Shown here in pieces: positions 35,694-43,810 of a stretch of DNA of 48,494 nucleotides. A model generated the notes under the pieces. That model did not search any database, was not told where the DNA came from, and worked only from the letters and a program-made list of their open reading frames with translations. Each line of letters begins with the position of its first letter. Position 1 is the first letter of the stretch. The DNA comes from Chloroflexota bacterium (lineage in GTDB: Bacteria; Chloroflexota; UBA6077; SHYK01). The translations under genes were made by a program, and so were the position numbers. The stretch spans positions 1-48,494 of the forward strand of contig DASRDP010000134.1 of NCBI GenBank assembly GCA_035652535.1, in the 5' to 3' direction.

Positions 35694-36056
35694 ATGCGAA
35701 GCAAGACGCGGCCCCCGGACTGCTGCGTGCCGCCGACGTCGAACGAGCCACTCCCTGAGCCGGAGCGAGCGTCGGTCGCGGCGGTCTTTCACGCGCTCGG
35801 CGATTCGACGCGGCTCGAGATCTTCCGTCTGATCGCCGCACAATCCGCGCCGATCTGCGTTTGCGACATCACCAGCCGCTTCGACGTCACGCAGCCCACC
35901 GTTTCCCATCACCTGAAAATCTTGCGGGAGGCCCGGCTCGTGACGGTCGCCCGTCGCGGGGTCTGGGCCTACTACGCCGCGGACGCGCGAGGGATTGCCA
36001 CGCTGCGCGATGCCCTGGGCGCGCTCCGGCTGAGCTCGGGGGTTGCCATCGGGTAG
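35694..36056 (+). CDS. arsR: ArsR-family arsenic-responsive repressor
   Basis: A 120-residue winged-helix repressor. The helix-turn-helix is at about 62-80 (FDVTQPTVSHHLKILREARL). The As(III) sensor motif I-C55-V-C57-D lies on the first recognition-proximal helix, as in classical ArsR. A C10-C11 pair near the N-terminus may add a third ligand. It probably represses itself and the arsM gene 71 bases downstream, releasing both when arsenite binds. The flanking AT-rich, AATTAT-containing operators stand out from the GC-rich surroundings. Confidence 0.92.
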   Translation: MRSKTRPPDCCVPPTSNEPLPEPERASVAAVFHALGDSTRLEIFRLIAAQSAPICVCDITSRFDVTQPTVSHHLKILREARLVTVARRGVWAYYAADARGIATLRDALGALRLSSGVAIG

Positions 36057-36078
36057 GCGTTATTTTTTGCCGCTTTCC

Positions 36079-36094
36079 ATAGACAATTATCGAT
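36079..36094 (+). promoter_or_regulatory. Second ArsR operator, upstream of arsM
   Basis: ATAGACAATTATCGAT matches the arsR operator at 15 of 16 positions and contains the same TAGACA box. The -10 region downstream is less clear (GTCAAT or CAATAT). AAGGGG at 36116-36121 then serves the GTG start at 36128. Confidence 0.6.
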
Positions 36095-36127
36095 TCCATA
36101 TTCGTCAATATTCGAAAGGGGAAAACC

Positions 36128-36982
36128 GTGGAGCCGACAGCCCGTCCTACCGAATTGCGCGAGAGCGTCCGCCAGAAGTACGCGCAGCGAGCCCTGCAGT
36201 TGATCGCCGAGCATCCCGCCGAAGGAGGCTGCTGCAGCGGCTCCGCGTGCGACCCGATTTCGAGCCAGATTTACTCGCCCGAGGAAGCCCAGCTCGTGCC
36301 GGAGGGTGCGCTCAGGGCCTCTCTCGGCTGTGGCAACCCGACCGCCCTGGCCACGCTCCAGCCGGGTGAGATCGTTCTGGATCTGGGAAGTGGCGGCGGG
36401 ATCGACGTTCTGCTCGCCGCCAAGCGGGTGGGGCCCGCCGGATTCGTGTACGGCCTCGACATGACCGACGAGATGCTGGAGATGGCCGAGCGCAACAAGG
36501 CCAACCAGGGCGCAACCAACGTCGCGTTCGTCAAGGGCACGATCGAAGAAATCCCGCTCCCGGACAACACGGTTGACGTCGTCATCTCCAACTGCGTCAT
36601 CAATCTCTCGACGGATAAGGCGCAGGTGCTGCGCGAGGCTTTTCGCGTGCTCAAGCCTGGCGGTCGATTCGCCGTCGCGGACGTAGTGGTCCAGGGCCGC
36701 CTGCCCGCCGACCTGCGCCGAGACGTGGAATCCTGGGTTGGATGTGTAGCGGGCGCCCTCGAAGAGGCCGAATACGGCCGCCTGCTCTCCGCCGCTGGCT
36801 TCGAGGCGATCGAATTCGACGTGACGCGGGTGTATGACGCGGAGCAGTTGGCCGGCATCCAGGATGTTAGCTGTTGCGGCAGTGCCGGCGCGGCCGCGTC
36901 GGCAGGGGAGGACGGCAGAATCGTCAGCGCCTTCGTACGCGCGCAAAAGCCGAGCGGGGAGTCATCACCTCAGCGACGATGA
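36128..36982 (+). CDS. arsM: Arsenite S-adenosylmethionine methyltransferase
   Basis: A 284-residue class I methyltransferase that converts As(III) to methylated arsenicals. The SAM motif DLGSGGGID is at 85-93. The three As-binding cysteines of ArsM are all present: C68 in SLGCGNPT, C156 in ISNCVINL and C206 in WVGCVAGAL. An additional C35-C36 pair with C41 near the N-terminus (GGCCSGSAC) resembles that of other bacterial ArsMs, and a C-terminal SCCGS adds another pair. GTG start with AAAGGGG. It is the effector of the small ArsR-controlled unit; no arsenite pump adjoins. Confidence 0.94.
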   Translation: MEPTARPTELRESVRQKYAQRALQLIAEHPAEGGCCSGSACDPISSQIYSPEEAQLVPEGALRASLGCGNPTALATLQPGEIVLDLGSGGGIDVLLAAKRVGPAGFVYGLDMTDEMLEMAERNKANQGATNVAFVKGTIEEIPLPDNTVDVVISNCVINLSTDKAQVLREAFRVLKPGGRFAVADVVVQGRLPADLRRDVESWVGCVAGALEEAEYGRLLSAAGFEAIEFDVTRVYDAEQLAGIQDVSCCGSAGAAASAGEDGRIVSAFVRAQKPSGESSPQRR

Positions 36983-37017
36983 CCGACGGTCGGACGCGCT
37001 CTACGAAATCAGGGAGC

Positions 37018-37440
37018 TCACGCGCCTGTCTCGTCGTCGAACAGGTGAATGTAGGAGTCATACCGGAAGCGGCGGTGGCGGGCCTGGCCGGTGAACTCGA
37101 GCAGGACGCCGAGATCGGTCAGGCGCTGAACCATCTGATTGGCCGCGGCGTACGTTGTGCCGGTGATCCGCATGACGTCGTTCACGCTCAAGATAGGGTG
37201 CTCGTAGAGATGCTCGAGCACACGATGCCCATTGCCCGCCGCGCGGCCGAGCTGTTCGGTGATGCGGCGACGGTGATCCTCGCGGAGCTGGAGGATGCGC
37301 CGCGCCGTCTCGGCTGCCTGGACGCTCGCCTTCGCGACGCCGCGGAGGAAGAAGACGAGCCATCCTTCCCAGTCACCGGACTCCCGCACAGCCTGTAGCC
37401 GCTCGTCGTACTCCTGGCGGTAGCGCTTGAAGTAATGGGA
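37018..37440 (-). pseudogene. Remnant of a Fic-family protein, C-terminal winged-helix part only
   Basis: About 140 codons match the C-terminal region of Fic/DOC AMPylase-type proteins: YFKRYRQEYDERL, GDWEGWLVFFLRGVAK, TARRILQL and a winged helix ending SVNDVMRITGTTYAAANQMVQRL. The catalytic Fic domain with HPFxxGNGR should precede it, but upstream sequence on this strand carries nothing like it and soon enters the opposite-strand Rieske promoter. The frame stays open to a GTG at 37494 without a ribosome site. Read as a truncated, dead gene; a short stand-alone DNA-binding protein is the alternative. Confidence 0.7.
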
Positions 37441-37588
37441 CACTCCATCGATCTGTCCTCTCACCCCATGCGCAGCGTATCGCGTCCGTTTCACCCGCTG
37501 GCGCCCGACCAGGATAACGGGTTACCGTCCTGGCCGCAATCGTCGCTCCGGGCGGATGCCTCCGTCGCGTCGGCCGTGGGTCGGTCAA

Positions 37589-37617
37589 TTGACCCTCTTT
37601 TGGCCGCGGGCTACACT
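37589..37617 (+). promoter_or_regulatory. Putative promoter for the 37690 Rieske gene
   Basis: TTGACC (37589-37594) and TACACT (37612-37617) are spaced by 17 bases, followed by a leader of about 65 bases with GGGAGG before the ATG. This is the clearest promoter in the window. Confidence 0.55.
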
Positions 37618-37689
37618 CGCGGTGACGACGCGACTATCATGGCCGAGGGGTCGTCTCCTCGCGCACGCGCGCGGGTTCAGGGAGGATCG

Positions 37690-39003
37690 ATGCTCACGAG
37701 CGAGATGAACGAGCGGCTGACCAGAGTCGGGCCGGGGACCCCAGCGGGCGAGCTGTTGCGCCGCTACTGGCACGTCGTGGCGCCCGCGGCCGAGCTGACG
37801 CCGGACCGGCCAAAGAAGCGGGTACGCCTGCTCGCCGAGGATCTCGTGCTCTATCGTGAGCCCGACGGCAGCTATGGGCTCGTGGCCGAGCGGTGCGCGC
37901 ACCGCGGCTGCTCCCTCTACTACGGTTTTCTCGAAGATGGGGGCCTGCGCTGTCCGTATCATGGGTGGCTCTGGGGTCGCGACGGCAGGTGCCTCGAGCA
38001 GCCGTTCGAGCCGGCTGAGTCGATGATGAAGCGCGTGGTGCGCCAGGCCGCGTACCCGGTCCAGCGAATCGCCGGCCTCCTTTTCGCGTATCTGGGACCG
38101 GCGCCCGCGCCCCTGCTCCCCCGGTGGGACGTCGTCGCCCGCGAGGACGGCACCCGGCTGATCGAAGTCCAGCCGGTCATCGACTGCAATTGGCTCCAGG
38201 CGGAGGAGAACTCCCTTGACCCAACCCACGTCTACTATCTCCACGGCCACACCCTATTCAAGAAAGGCATCCGGCCACGAAACAACTACCGAAAGATCAC
38301 GGCGTATGACTTCGAGCGCTTCGCGCACGGCATTCGCAAGAAGCGCATCTTCGGCGGCGACGGGCTCGATTCCTACGAGGAGCCGGGCCACCCGGCGGTG
38401 TTTCCCAACATCCTTCGCCACCACGTGGAGGGGCGGGATGGAAACAATCCCTATGACGGGACCATGCCGATCGATATGCACTTCCGCGTCCCGATCGACG
38501 ACACCCACACGCAGGTCATTTGGCTGGGCTTCACGCCGTCGGTGGACGGAAGCTGGACCGATCCGTATGAGGAGGAGCCCGAGCTGGTCTATGTGGATTC
38601 GCTGAAGGACGAGTCCGGCGACTTCCACATGCGCACGTACCCGAGTCACGACAGCATGGCGTGGGTGACGCAAGGGCCCATCTTCGACCGAAGCGCGGAA
38701 CACCTGGGCGCGTCGGACCGCGGCATCGCCATGTGGCGCGAGCTGCTGGAGGAGCAGATCGCCATCGTCGAGGCCGGCGGCGACCCCATCAACGTGTTCC
38801 GAGACCCGGCGCAAAACGCGCTCATCGAGTTCTCGCCGACGCGCGTGCGCGCGGGCGACCGGTACGTCCCACGCGACTCAGAAGAGGCGCGCAACTGGAA
38901 GGAGTACCGCCCCGGCTCGCGCGACGAGGCGCTGGCGGGCATGAAGCGCCGCCAGATGGAGAAGGCGGTAGCCGGGGAGGCCGCCTTCTATGGAAACGCG
39001 TAG
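37690..39003 (+). CDS. Rieske aromatic-ring oxygenase, single-component alpha type
   Basis: A 437-residue oxygenase with an intact Rieske domain (C69, H71, C88, H91) and mononuclear site N-S-L-D177-P-T-H180-x4-H185. The frame is open well upstream, but ATG at 37690 is preceded by GGGAGG and gives the shared MLTSEMNERLTRVGPGTP opening. The catalytic domain has a long insertion including GHTLFKKGIRPRNNYRK and YPSHDSMAWVTQGP, the latter shared with the 40294 paralogue as HMAWETQGP. The substrate is unknown. Confidence 0.93.
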   Translation: MLTSEMNERLTRVGPGTPAGELLRRYWHVVAPAAELTPDRPKKRVRLLAEDLVLYREPDGSYGLVAERCAHRGCSLYYGFLEDGGLRCPYHGWLWGRDGRCLEQPFEPAESMMKRVVRQAAYPVQRIAGLLFAYLGPAPAPLLPRWDVVAREDGTRLIEVQPVIDCNWLQAEENSLDPTHVYYLHGHTLFKKGIRPRNNYRKITAYDFERFAHGIRKKRIFGGDGLDSYEEPGHPAVFPNILRHHVEGRDGNNPYDGTMPIDMHFRVPIDDTHTQVIWLGFTPSVDGSWTDPYEEEPELVYVDSLKDESGDFHMRTYPSHDSMAWVTQGPIFDRSAEHLGASDRGIAMWRELLEEQIAIVEAGGDPINVFRDPAQNALIEFSPTRVRAGDRYVPRDSEEARNWKEYRPGSRDEALAGMKRRQMEKAVAGEAAFYGNA

Positions 39004-39081
39004 CGGCGCCTCCTCTCCCGCCAGGCGGTCAGCCCGCGGAAAGGAACAGCGCTCGGGTGAACGGGTGACCCCGGCTCCTGG

Positions 39082-39618
39082 CTACGGGTGGTTCGTCAGC
39101 GGCTCCGCGTCGATGAGGACGAACAACATTCGCGCCGGCCGGTCGCTGCGGTTCGACCAGGCGTGGAAGGTGCCGCGCTGGACCAGCACGTCGCCCGGGC
39201 GCATCAGCGTTTCATCGTCGTCCAGCACGGCCCAGATCTCTCCCTCGAGACACACCGCGTAGTCGACGGTGTCGGTGGCGTGGAACGCCGGGTCCTTCGC
39301 GGAGCGCTCCGGCGTCGTGCGGCAGCCGCGCCGCTTCAAGTCCTCCGGGTCGTATGGGTGGGTCTTGGATGGAAGGATGTCGACGACGCGGATCACCGTT
39401 CCGCCTCGGTCCGGCGGCGGGGTGCGCAGGATGATCCCGTCGGGAACCGGATCGGTGGGATCGGTATTGGAGGCGGGCGACCCGTGGGTGATCCAGAGGC
39501 CCGCGCGAACCGGATCCGATGGCCCGAGGTCCCCGGTTGGGAGGAGCTTATCGGACACGATGTAGGACCGACCGGCCGCGTTGACCCCCGTCACGATACG
39601 TCGCACTTTCCCGGGCAT
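39082..39618 (-). CDS. Cupin-domain protein
   Basis: A 178-residue single-cupin protein. The barrel is in the C-terminal half: DYAVCLEGEIWAVLDDDE, then RPGDVLVQRGTFHAWSNRS, with His in GTFHAW and a Glu in CLEGE as possible metal ligands. The N-terminal half (RRIVTGVNAAGRSYIVSD) opens like many small cupins that bind or modify an acid. GGGAGGG precedes the ATG at 39618; earlier in-frame codons lack such a site. No function can be fixed. Confidence 0.85.
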   Translation of the reverse strand: MPGKVRRIVTGVNAAGRSYIVSDKLLPTGDLGPSDPVRAGLWITHGSPASNTDPTDPVPDGIILRTPPPDRGGTVIRVVDILPSKTHPYDPEDLKRRGCRTTPERSAKDPAFHATDTVDYAVCLEGEIWAVLDDDETLMRPGDVLVQRGTFHAWSNRSDRPARMLFVLIDAEPLTNHP

Positions 39619-39869
39619 GCCATCCCTCCCTATCTTCCTAAGCCAGGCCACGAGGCCCGACGTGTCTCCCCCAAGACGCGGGGGAACCTTACCGATTCGG
39701 TGCGATGAGGGCAAGCTCGCTCGGTCGTCGCGCCGTCCTGGCTCATCCACCCGCCGGCGCGGTGACCGCCGCATGCCCGCTGCCACGCGAGGGCTGGACC
39801 GCGCAACCGCTGGCGCGGTACATATTGCGCAGCGGGCTCGTAGCGGTGACCTCACGCGGAGGCGGCGCC

Positions 39870-40249
39870 ATGCTGAGCAAAGAGGACAATGCGCTGATCA
39901 CGCGTGTGGGCCCCGGCGCGCCGATGGGCAACCTCATGCGCCAGTACCGGATCCCAGCGCTCCGCTCGACGGAGCTGCCCGGGCCGGACTGCGCGCCCAT
40001 CCGCCTGAAGCTGCCCGGCGAACAGCTCGTGGCGTTCCGCGATGCGGCCGGCCGGGTGGGTGTCGTCGCCAACGCCTCCCGCATCGCGGTGCCTCGCTGT
40101 TCTTCGGCCGCAACGATGAGCACGGCATTCGCTGCGTGTACTACGGCGGGAAGATCGACGCTATGGGCGCCTGCGTCGACACGCCGAACGAGCCGCTGGA
40201 GAGCAATTTCAAGGCCAAGGTGCATGCCACCGCGTATCCCGTGCCGGCG
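39870..40249 (+). pseudogene. Decayed Rieske oxygenase gene: frameshift, lost cluster ligands, missing C-terminus
   Basis: The gene opens normally (GGAGG, ATG, MLSKEDNALITRVGPGAPMGNL) up to about 40075, then shifts frame. Restoring one G in GCCT-CCCGCATCGCGGT would give A-C-P-H-R-G, so a one-base deletion removed the first cluster Cys. In the shifted frame the sequence continues ASLFFGRNDEHGIRCVYYGGK, where the expected CVYHGWK has lost its His and Trp. Homology stops after AKVHATAYPVP; the catalytic domain is absent. The intact paralogue at 40294 begins about 45 bases on. Confidence 0.88.
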
Positions 40250-40293
40250 CGAATTCCTGACACATCATCGCTGAGTCGGTTGGAGGAGAAACG

Positions 40294-41505
40294 ATGCTTA
40301 CGAAGGAAGAGAACGAGCTGATAACCCGCGTCGGGCCGGGAACGCCCGCCGGTGAGCTGCTGCGGCGCTACTGGCATCCGGTCGCGGCGGCGCAGGAGTT
40401 GTCGCCCGAACAGCCGACTCGCTTTGTGCGGATTCTGGGCGAGGACCTCGTCCTGTTCCGCGACAAGAGCGGAAAGATTGGGCTGATCCAGGACCATTGC
40501 GCCCATCGGGGTGCGTCGATGCTCTACGGGCGCGTGGAGGAGCGCGGTATCGCCTGTGCGTACCACGGATGGCTCTACGACATTCAAGGGAACTGCCTGG
40601 AGACCCCAGCGGAGCCGGCGGACAGTAAGTTCCACCTCACCGTCAAGATGCGCGCCTACCCCGTCCAGGAGTTGGCCGGTCTCCTGTGGACCTACATGGG
40701 CCCGCACCCCGCGCCGGTGCTCCCGAAATACGACGTGTGGTCGCGCGACGACGCGGTCCACAAGATCGATCTCTACCCGCGGCTCGACTGCAACTGGCTC
40801 CAAGCCATGGAGAACTCCATGGACCCGGCCCACCTGCAAATCCTCCACCAGGACTCCAATGGACGGCGCGCGGCCAACACGACCCGCGGCATGACCGACA
40901 GCGTGCAGGCCTTCGAGTTCTACGAGGTGCCCTACGGCGTCATCAAGAAGCGCACGTATCGGGACGGGCGCGTGGACGAACACCCGGTAATTTTCCCGAA
41001 CATCCTGCGTGTCGGGAACGTGGCGCAGATCCGCGTCCCCATGGACGACACGCATACGCAGATCTTCTTTGTGCGCCACGTTCCGCGTGAGCTGGTGGGC
41101 GAGGATGGCGCCGAGGACGCCGTCCCGATGGTTCGATCCATCGAATCGTTCAAGACCCCGGCTGGCGCCCTGCACCCCTTCACCCACTTCCGAATGGACC
41201 TCACCCTCGGGCAGGACCACATGGCCTGGGAAACGCAAGGGCCGATCGCCGATCGCGAGCACGAACGACTGGCCACGTCCGATCGTGGGATCATGATGTG
41301 GCGCGAGATCTTGCGGCGGGAGATCGAGCGCGTGCGTGAGGGACAGGACCCGCTCGGAGTCATCCGCGATCCGGACCACCCGATGATCGACACGCACCTG
41401 GCGGAGGCAATGGACGAGATGCGCGCCCGGGACTACGAGGGCCTGGTGGAGCTGCTCCCGGAGGCGTTGAACGGTCGCAAAAAGAAGGCGGCCGTCGCGC
41501 GCTGA
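40294..41505 (+). CDS. Rieske aromatic-ring oxygenase, single-component alpha type
   Basis: A 403-residue oxygenase with complete sites: Rieske C69, H71, C88 and H91, and mononuclear iron at N-S-M-D177-P-A-H180-x4-H185. It opens MLTKEENELITRVGPGTPAGELLRRYWHPV and is the closest relative in the window of the truncated gene at the left edge. GGAGGAGAAA precedes the ATG and lies within the tail of the decayed copy, so transcription may still use the dead gene's promoter. It converges with msrB, with 9 bases between stops. Confidence 0.94.
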   Translation: MLTKEENELITRVGPGTPAGELLRRYWHPVAAAQELSPEQPTRFVRILGEDLVLFRDKSGKIGLIQDHCAHRGASMLYGRVEERGIACAYHGWLYDIQGNCLETPAEPADSKFHLTVKMRAYPVQELAGLLWTYMGPHPAPVLPKYDVWSRDDAVHKIDLYPRLDCNWLQAMENSMDPAHLQILHQDSNGRRAANTTRGMTDSVQAFEFYEVPYGVIKKRTYRDGRVDEHPVIFPNILRVGNVAQIRVPMDDTHTQIFFVRHVPRELVGEDGAEDAVPMVRSIESFKTPAGALHPFTHFRMDLTLGQDHMAWETQGPIADREHERLATSDRGIMMWREILRREIERVREGQDPLGVIRDPDHPMIDTHLAEAMDEMRARDYEGLVELLPEALNGRKKKAAVAR

Positions 41506-41514
41506 CCGTCCACG

Positions 41515-41925
41515 TTAGGCCGAGCGCTCTTTGGCCGATGGCTCAAAGGTGAGCGATGCCGAGTTGAGGCAGTAGCGCAGCCCGGTTGGCGGCGGCCCGT
41601 CCTCGAAGACGTGCCCGAGATGCGCGTCGCATCGCGCGCACTCGATCTCTGTTCGCCGCATCCCGTAGCTGAGGTCCTCGTGCATTTCGATGTGGGACTC
41701 GTCCACGGGTTGAAAGAAGCTGGGCCACCCGGTGCCCGATTCGAATTTCGCGTCCGAGCTGAACAGCGGGAGCCCGCAACACACGCAGGAGTACGTGCCC
41801 GGCGCGTGGTTGTCGTAATAGATCCCACAGAACGCGGGCTCCGTTCCTTTCCCCCGGGTGATCTGGTACTGCTCTGGCGTGAGCTGGGCGCGCCACTCGG
41901 AATCCGATTTGCGTATCTTTTCCAT
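41515..41925 (-). CDS. msrB: Peptide-methionine (R)-S-oxide reductase
   Basis: A 136-residue repair enzyme that reduces methionine-R-sulfoxide in oxidised proteins. The zinc pairs are C47-x2-C50 and C96-x2-C99. The signature GTGWPSF is at 64-70, [10 protein letters not shown] at about 102-111, and the catalytic Cys is C119 in RYCLNS. It lacks a signal peptide and is cytoplasmic. It is divergent from a family-5 receptor gene across about 100 bases. Its presence beside oxygenases is in keeping with protection from oxidative by-products, but that link is inference. Confidence 0.96.
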   Translation of the reverse strand: MEKIRKSDSEWRAQLTPEQYQITRGKGTEPAFCGIYYDNHAPGTYSCVCCGLPLFSSDAKFESGTGWPSFFQPVDESHIEMHEDLSYGMRRTEIECARCDAHLGHVFEDGPPPTGLRYCLNSASLTFEPSAKERSA

Positions 41926-41949
41926 CGTCGGCTCCTCCGCGCTCGTGCG

Positions 41950-41978
41950 TTGAGCGCTCCATGGGAACTGTGTACACT
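41950..41978 (+). promoter_or_regulatory. Putative promoter for the 42029 receptor gene
   Basis: TTGAGC (41950-41955) and TACACT (41973-41978) are spaced by 17 bases. The -10 box and spacing equal those of the promoter before the 37690 Rieske gene. Confidence 0.5.
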
Positions 41979-42028
41979 GGCCGAGACCGAGCGGTCAACC
42001 GCTGTGGTTGGCGAGCAGGAGGCAGGTC

Positions 42029-43804
42029 ATGTTCGGATTTGTGCGCGCGCGGCGCGCGATGGCGGCACAACGCGGAGGTCGGTCCCTGGCCCGATCGAGC
42101 TTCGTGGTGGCCGCGGCGCTGTGCGTGTTCGCGTGCGCCTCCCCCCAACCCAGCGGCGCGCCGCGAAACGCGGGCCCGTCCGCGGCGTCCACCGGCAGTC
42201 CGTCGAGCCGCGTCCTCCGAATCGGCATCCAGCGCGAGCCGCCCACCGTGGCGCTGCGACCGTTTCAAGAGACCTTCGCCTCACAATACGTCGCCACGCG
42301 CACCTTCAATGCGGACATCTCCATCGTCGACGACAACGCGCAGCCACATCCATATTTGGTCGATGCGCTCCCGCAGCTCAATACGGATTCGTGGCAGGTC
42401 TTCCCCGACGGCCGCATGGACACGACCTACCACCTTCGCCCGAACCTGACGTGGCACGATGGGACCCACCTCACGGCTGAGGACTTCGTGTTTGGGTGGA
42501 AGGTGTACACCGCGCCCAATATGGCGCAGTCCCACGGGCCCCCCTACGCCGCGATCGCGGACGTCACCGCTCCCGACGACCGGACGTTCGTGATCCATTG
42601 GAGCACACCGTACCCGGATGCGGGCCATCTGTCCGGCAGAGACCAGCAGTTTCCGGCGCTGCCGCGGCACCTGCTCCAGCGCGAGTTCGAGAGCGACGCC
42701 ACCGATGCCTTCTTCGCCCTCAGCTACTGGACCCGCGATTACGTGGGCCTCGGCCCCTACAAGATGATCAACTGGGAGCCCGGCGCCTATATCGAGGCGT
42801 CGGCGTTCGCGGGCCACTCGGGCGGCCCGCCCAAGGTCTCAAAGGTTCGCATCACGTTCATCGGCGATCGCAACACGGCGCTGGCCAACGCGCTGGGGGG
42901 AGACGTCGACATCCTGGCGGACAACGTCATCCAATTCGGTGATGCCCTCACGCTACGCCGCGAGTGGGAGCCCCGGCAGGGCGGGACCGTCGTGTGGACG
43001 TTCGGCACCTGGCGCGGGATCGACATTCAGCACCGTCCGACATTTGTCCGTCCCCAGGCGCTGCTCGACCTGCAGGTGCGCAAGGCCTTGATTCAAGCCG
43101 TGGACCGTCAGGGCATCAACGACGCCATCTATGAGGGGGTCGCGCTAATGGCGGACTACGTCGTTCCGCCCCTCGGGCAATTCGGAGACGCCGCCAAGAA
43201 CGGGTCGGTGAAGTATCCCTTTGATCCGCGCCAGTCCGAGCAGCTCATGAACGCGGCCGGGTACGTGAAGGGTCCGGACGGCTTCTTCACCAGCCCCGCG
43301 GGCGGCCGATTTACCGTTGAGATGAAGACGAGCTCGGGACCGGACAATGAGCAGGAGCTTGCCGCGATAGCCGACGCATGGCGGAACACGGGATTCGACA
43401 TCACCCAGGCGGTGGTGCCCGTCGCGCAGACGCAGAACCTCGAGGTCCGCGCCGGTTACTCCGGCATGTACCTGCTGAGCACGCCGGGCGGCGACCGGAC
43501 CGCCGCAAGCTATACGGCGGATAACGTTCCGCTTCCGGAGAACAACTGGCGCGGATCGAACCGGAGCGGGTGGTCCAACGACGAATACACCCAGCTGGCG
43601 AAGCAGTTCCAGTCGACGCTGGACGTGCGCGAACGGTTACAGCAGCTCACCCAGATGGCGCGGATCTTCACCGAGGACGTCGCGTCGATCTCGCTTTACT
43701 TTCGACCGCAGGTCTGGGCTTTCACGTCCGACGTGCGCGGGGGAGGGACGGCGCCGCCGGAAACCGATCCCGCGTGGAACATGCCAGACTGGGAGATTCG
43801 GTAG
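42029..43804 (+). CDS. ABC transporter substrate-binding lipoprotein, family 5
   Basis: A 591-residue solute receptor. A long basic N-terminal region precedes the hydrophobic core and lipobox VFAC (C36). The core shows LPQLNTDSWQVFPDGRMDTT, LRPNLTWHDGTHLTAEDFVFGW and GLGPYKMINWEPG, nearly repeating phrases of the receptors at 21669 and 24627. ATG at 42029 follows AGGAGG. The 3' end faces the dioxygenase beta-subunit gene six bases away. The ligand is unknown, and no permease is present. Confidence 0.9.
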   Translation: MFGFVRARRAMAAQRGGRSLARSSFVVAAALCVFACASPQPSGAPRNAGPSAASTGSPSSRVLRIGIQREPPTVALRPFQETFASQYVATRTFNADISIVDDNAQPHPYLVDALPQLNTDSWQVFPDGRMDTTYHLRPNLTWHDGTHLTAEDFVFGWKVYTAPNMAQSHGPPYAAIADVTAPDDRTFVIHWSTPYPDAGHLSGRDQQFPALPRHLLQREFESDATDAFFALSYWTRDYVGLGPYKMINWEPGAYIEASAFAGHSGGPPKVSKVRITFIGDRNTALANALGGDVDILADNVIQFGDALTLRREWEPRQGGTVVWTFGTWRGIDIQHRPTFVRPQALLDLQVRKALIQAVDRQGINDAIYEGVALMADYVVPPLGQFGDAAKNGSVKYPFDPRQSEQLMNAAGYVKGPDGFFTSPAGGRFTVEMKTSSGPDNEQELAAIADAWRNTGFDITQAVVPVAQTQNLEVRAGYSGMYLLSTPGGDRTAASYTADNVPLPENNWRGSNRSGWSNDEYTQLAKQFQSTLDVRERLQQLTQMARIFTEDVASISLYFRPQVWAFTSDVRGGGTAPPETDPAWNMPDWEIR

Positions 43805-43810
43805 TCCGGA

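Noticed and set aside
40060-40090. Programmed frameshifting in the decayed Rieske gene
   Set aside because: No slippery heptamer or following structure is seen, and the shifted product would still lack a cluster His and the whole catalytic domain.
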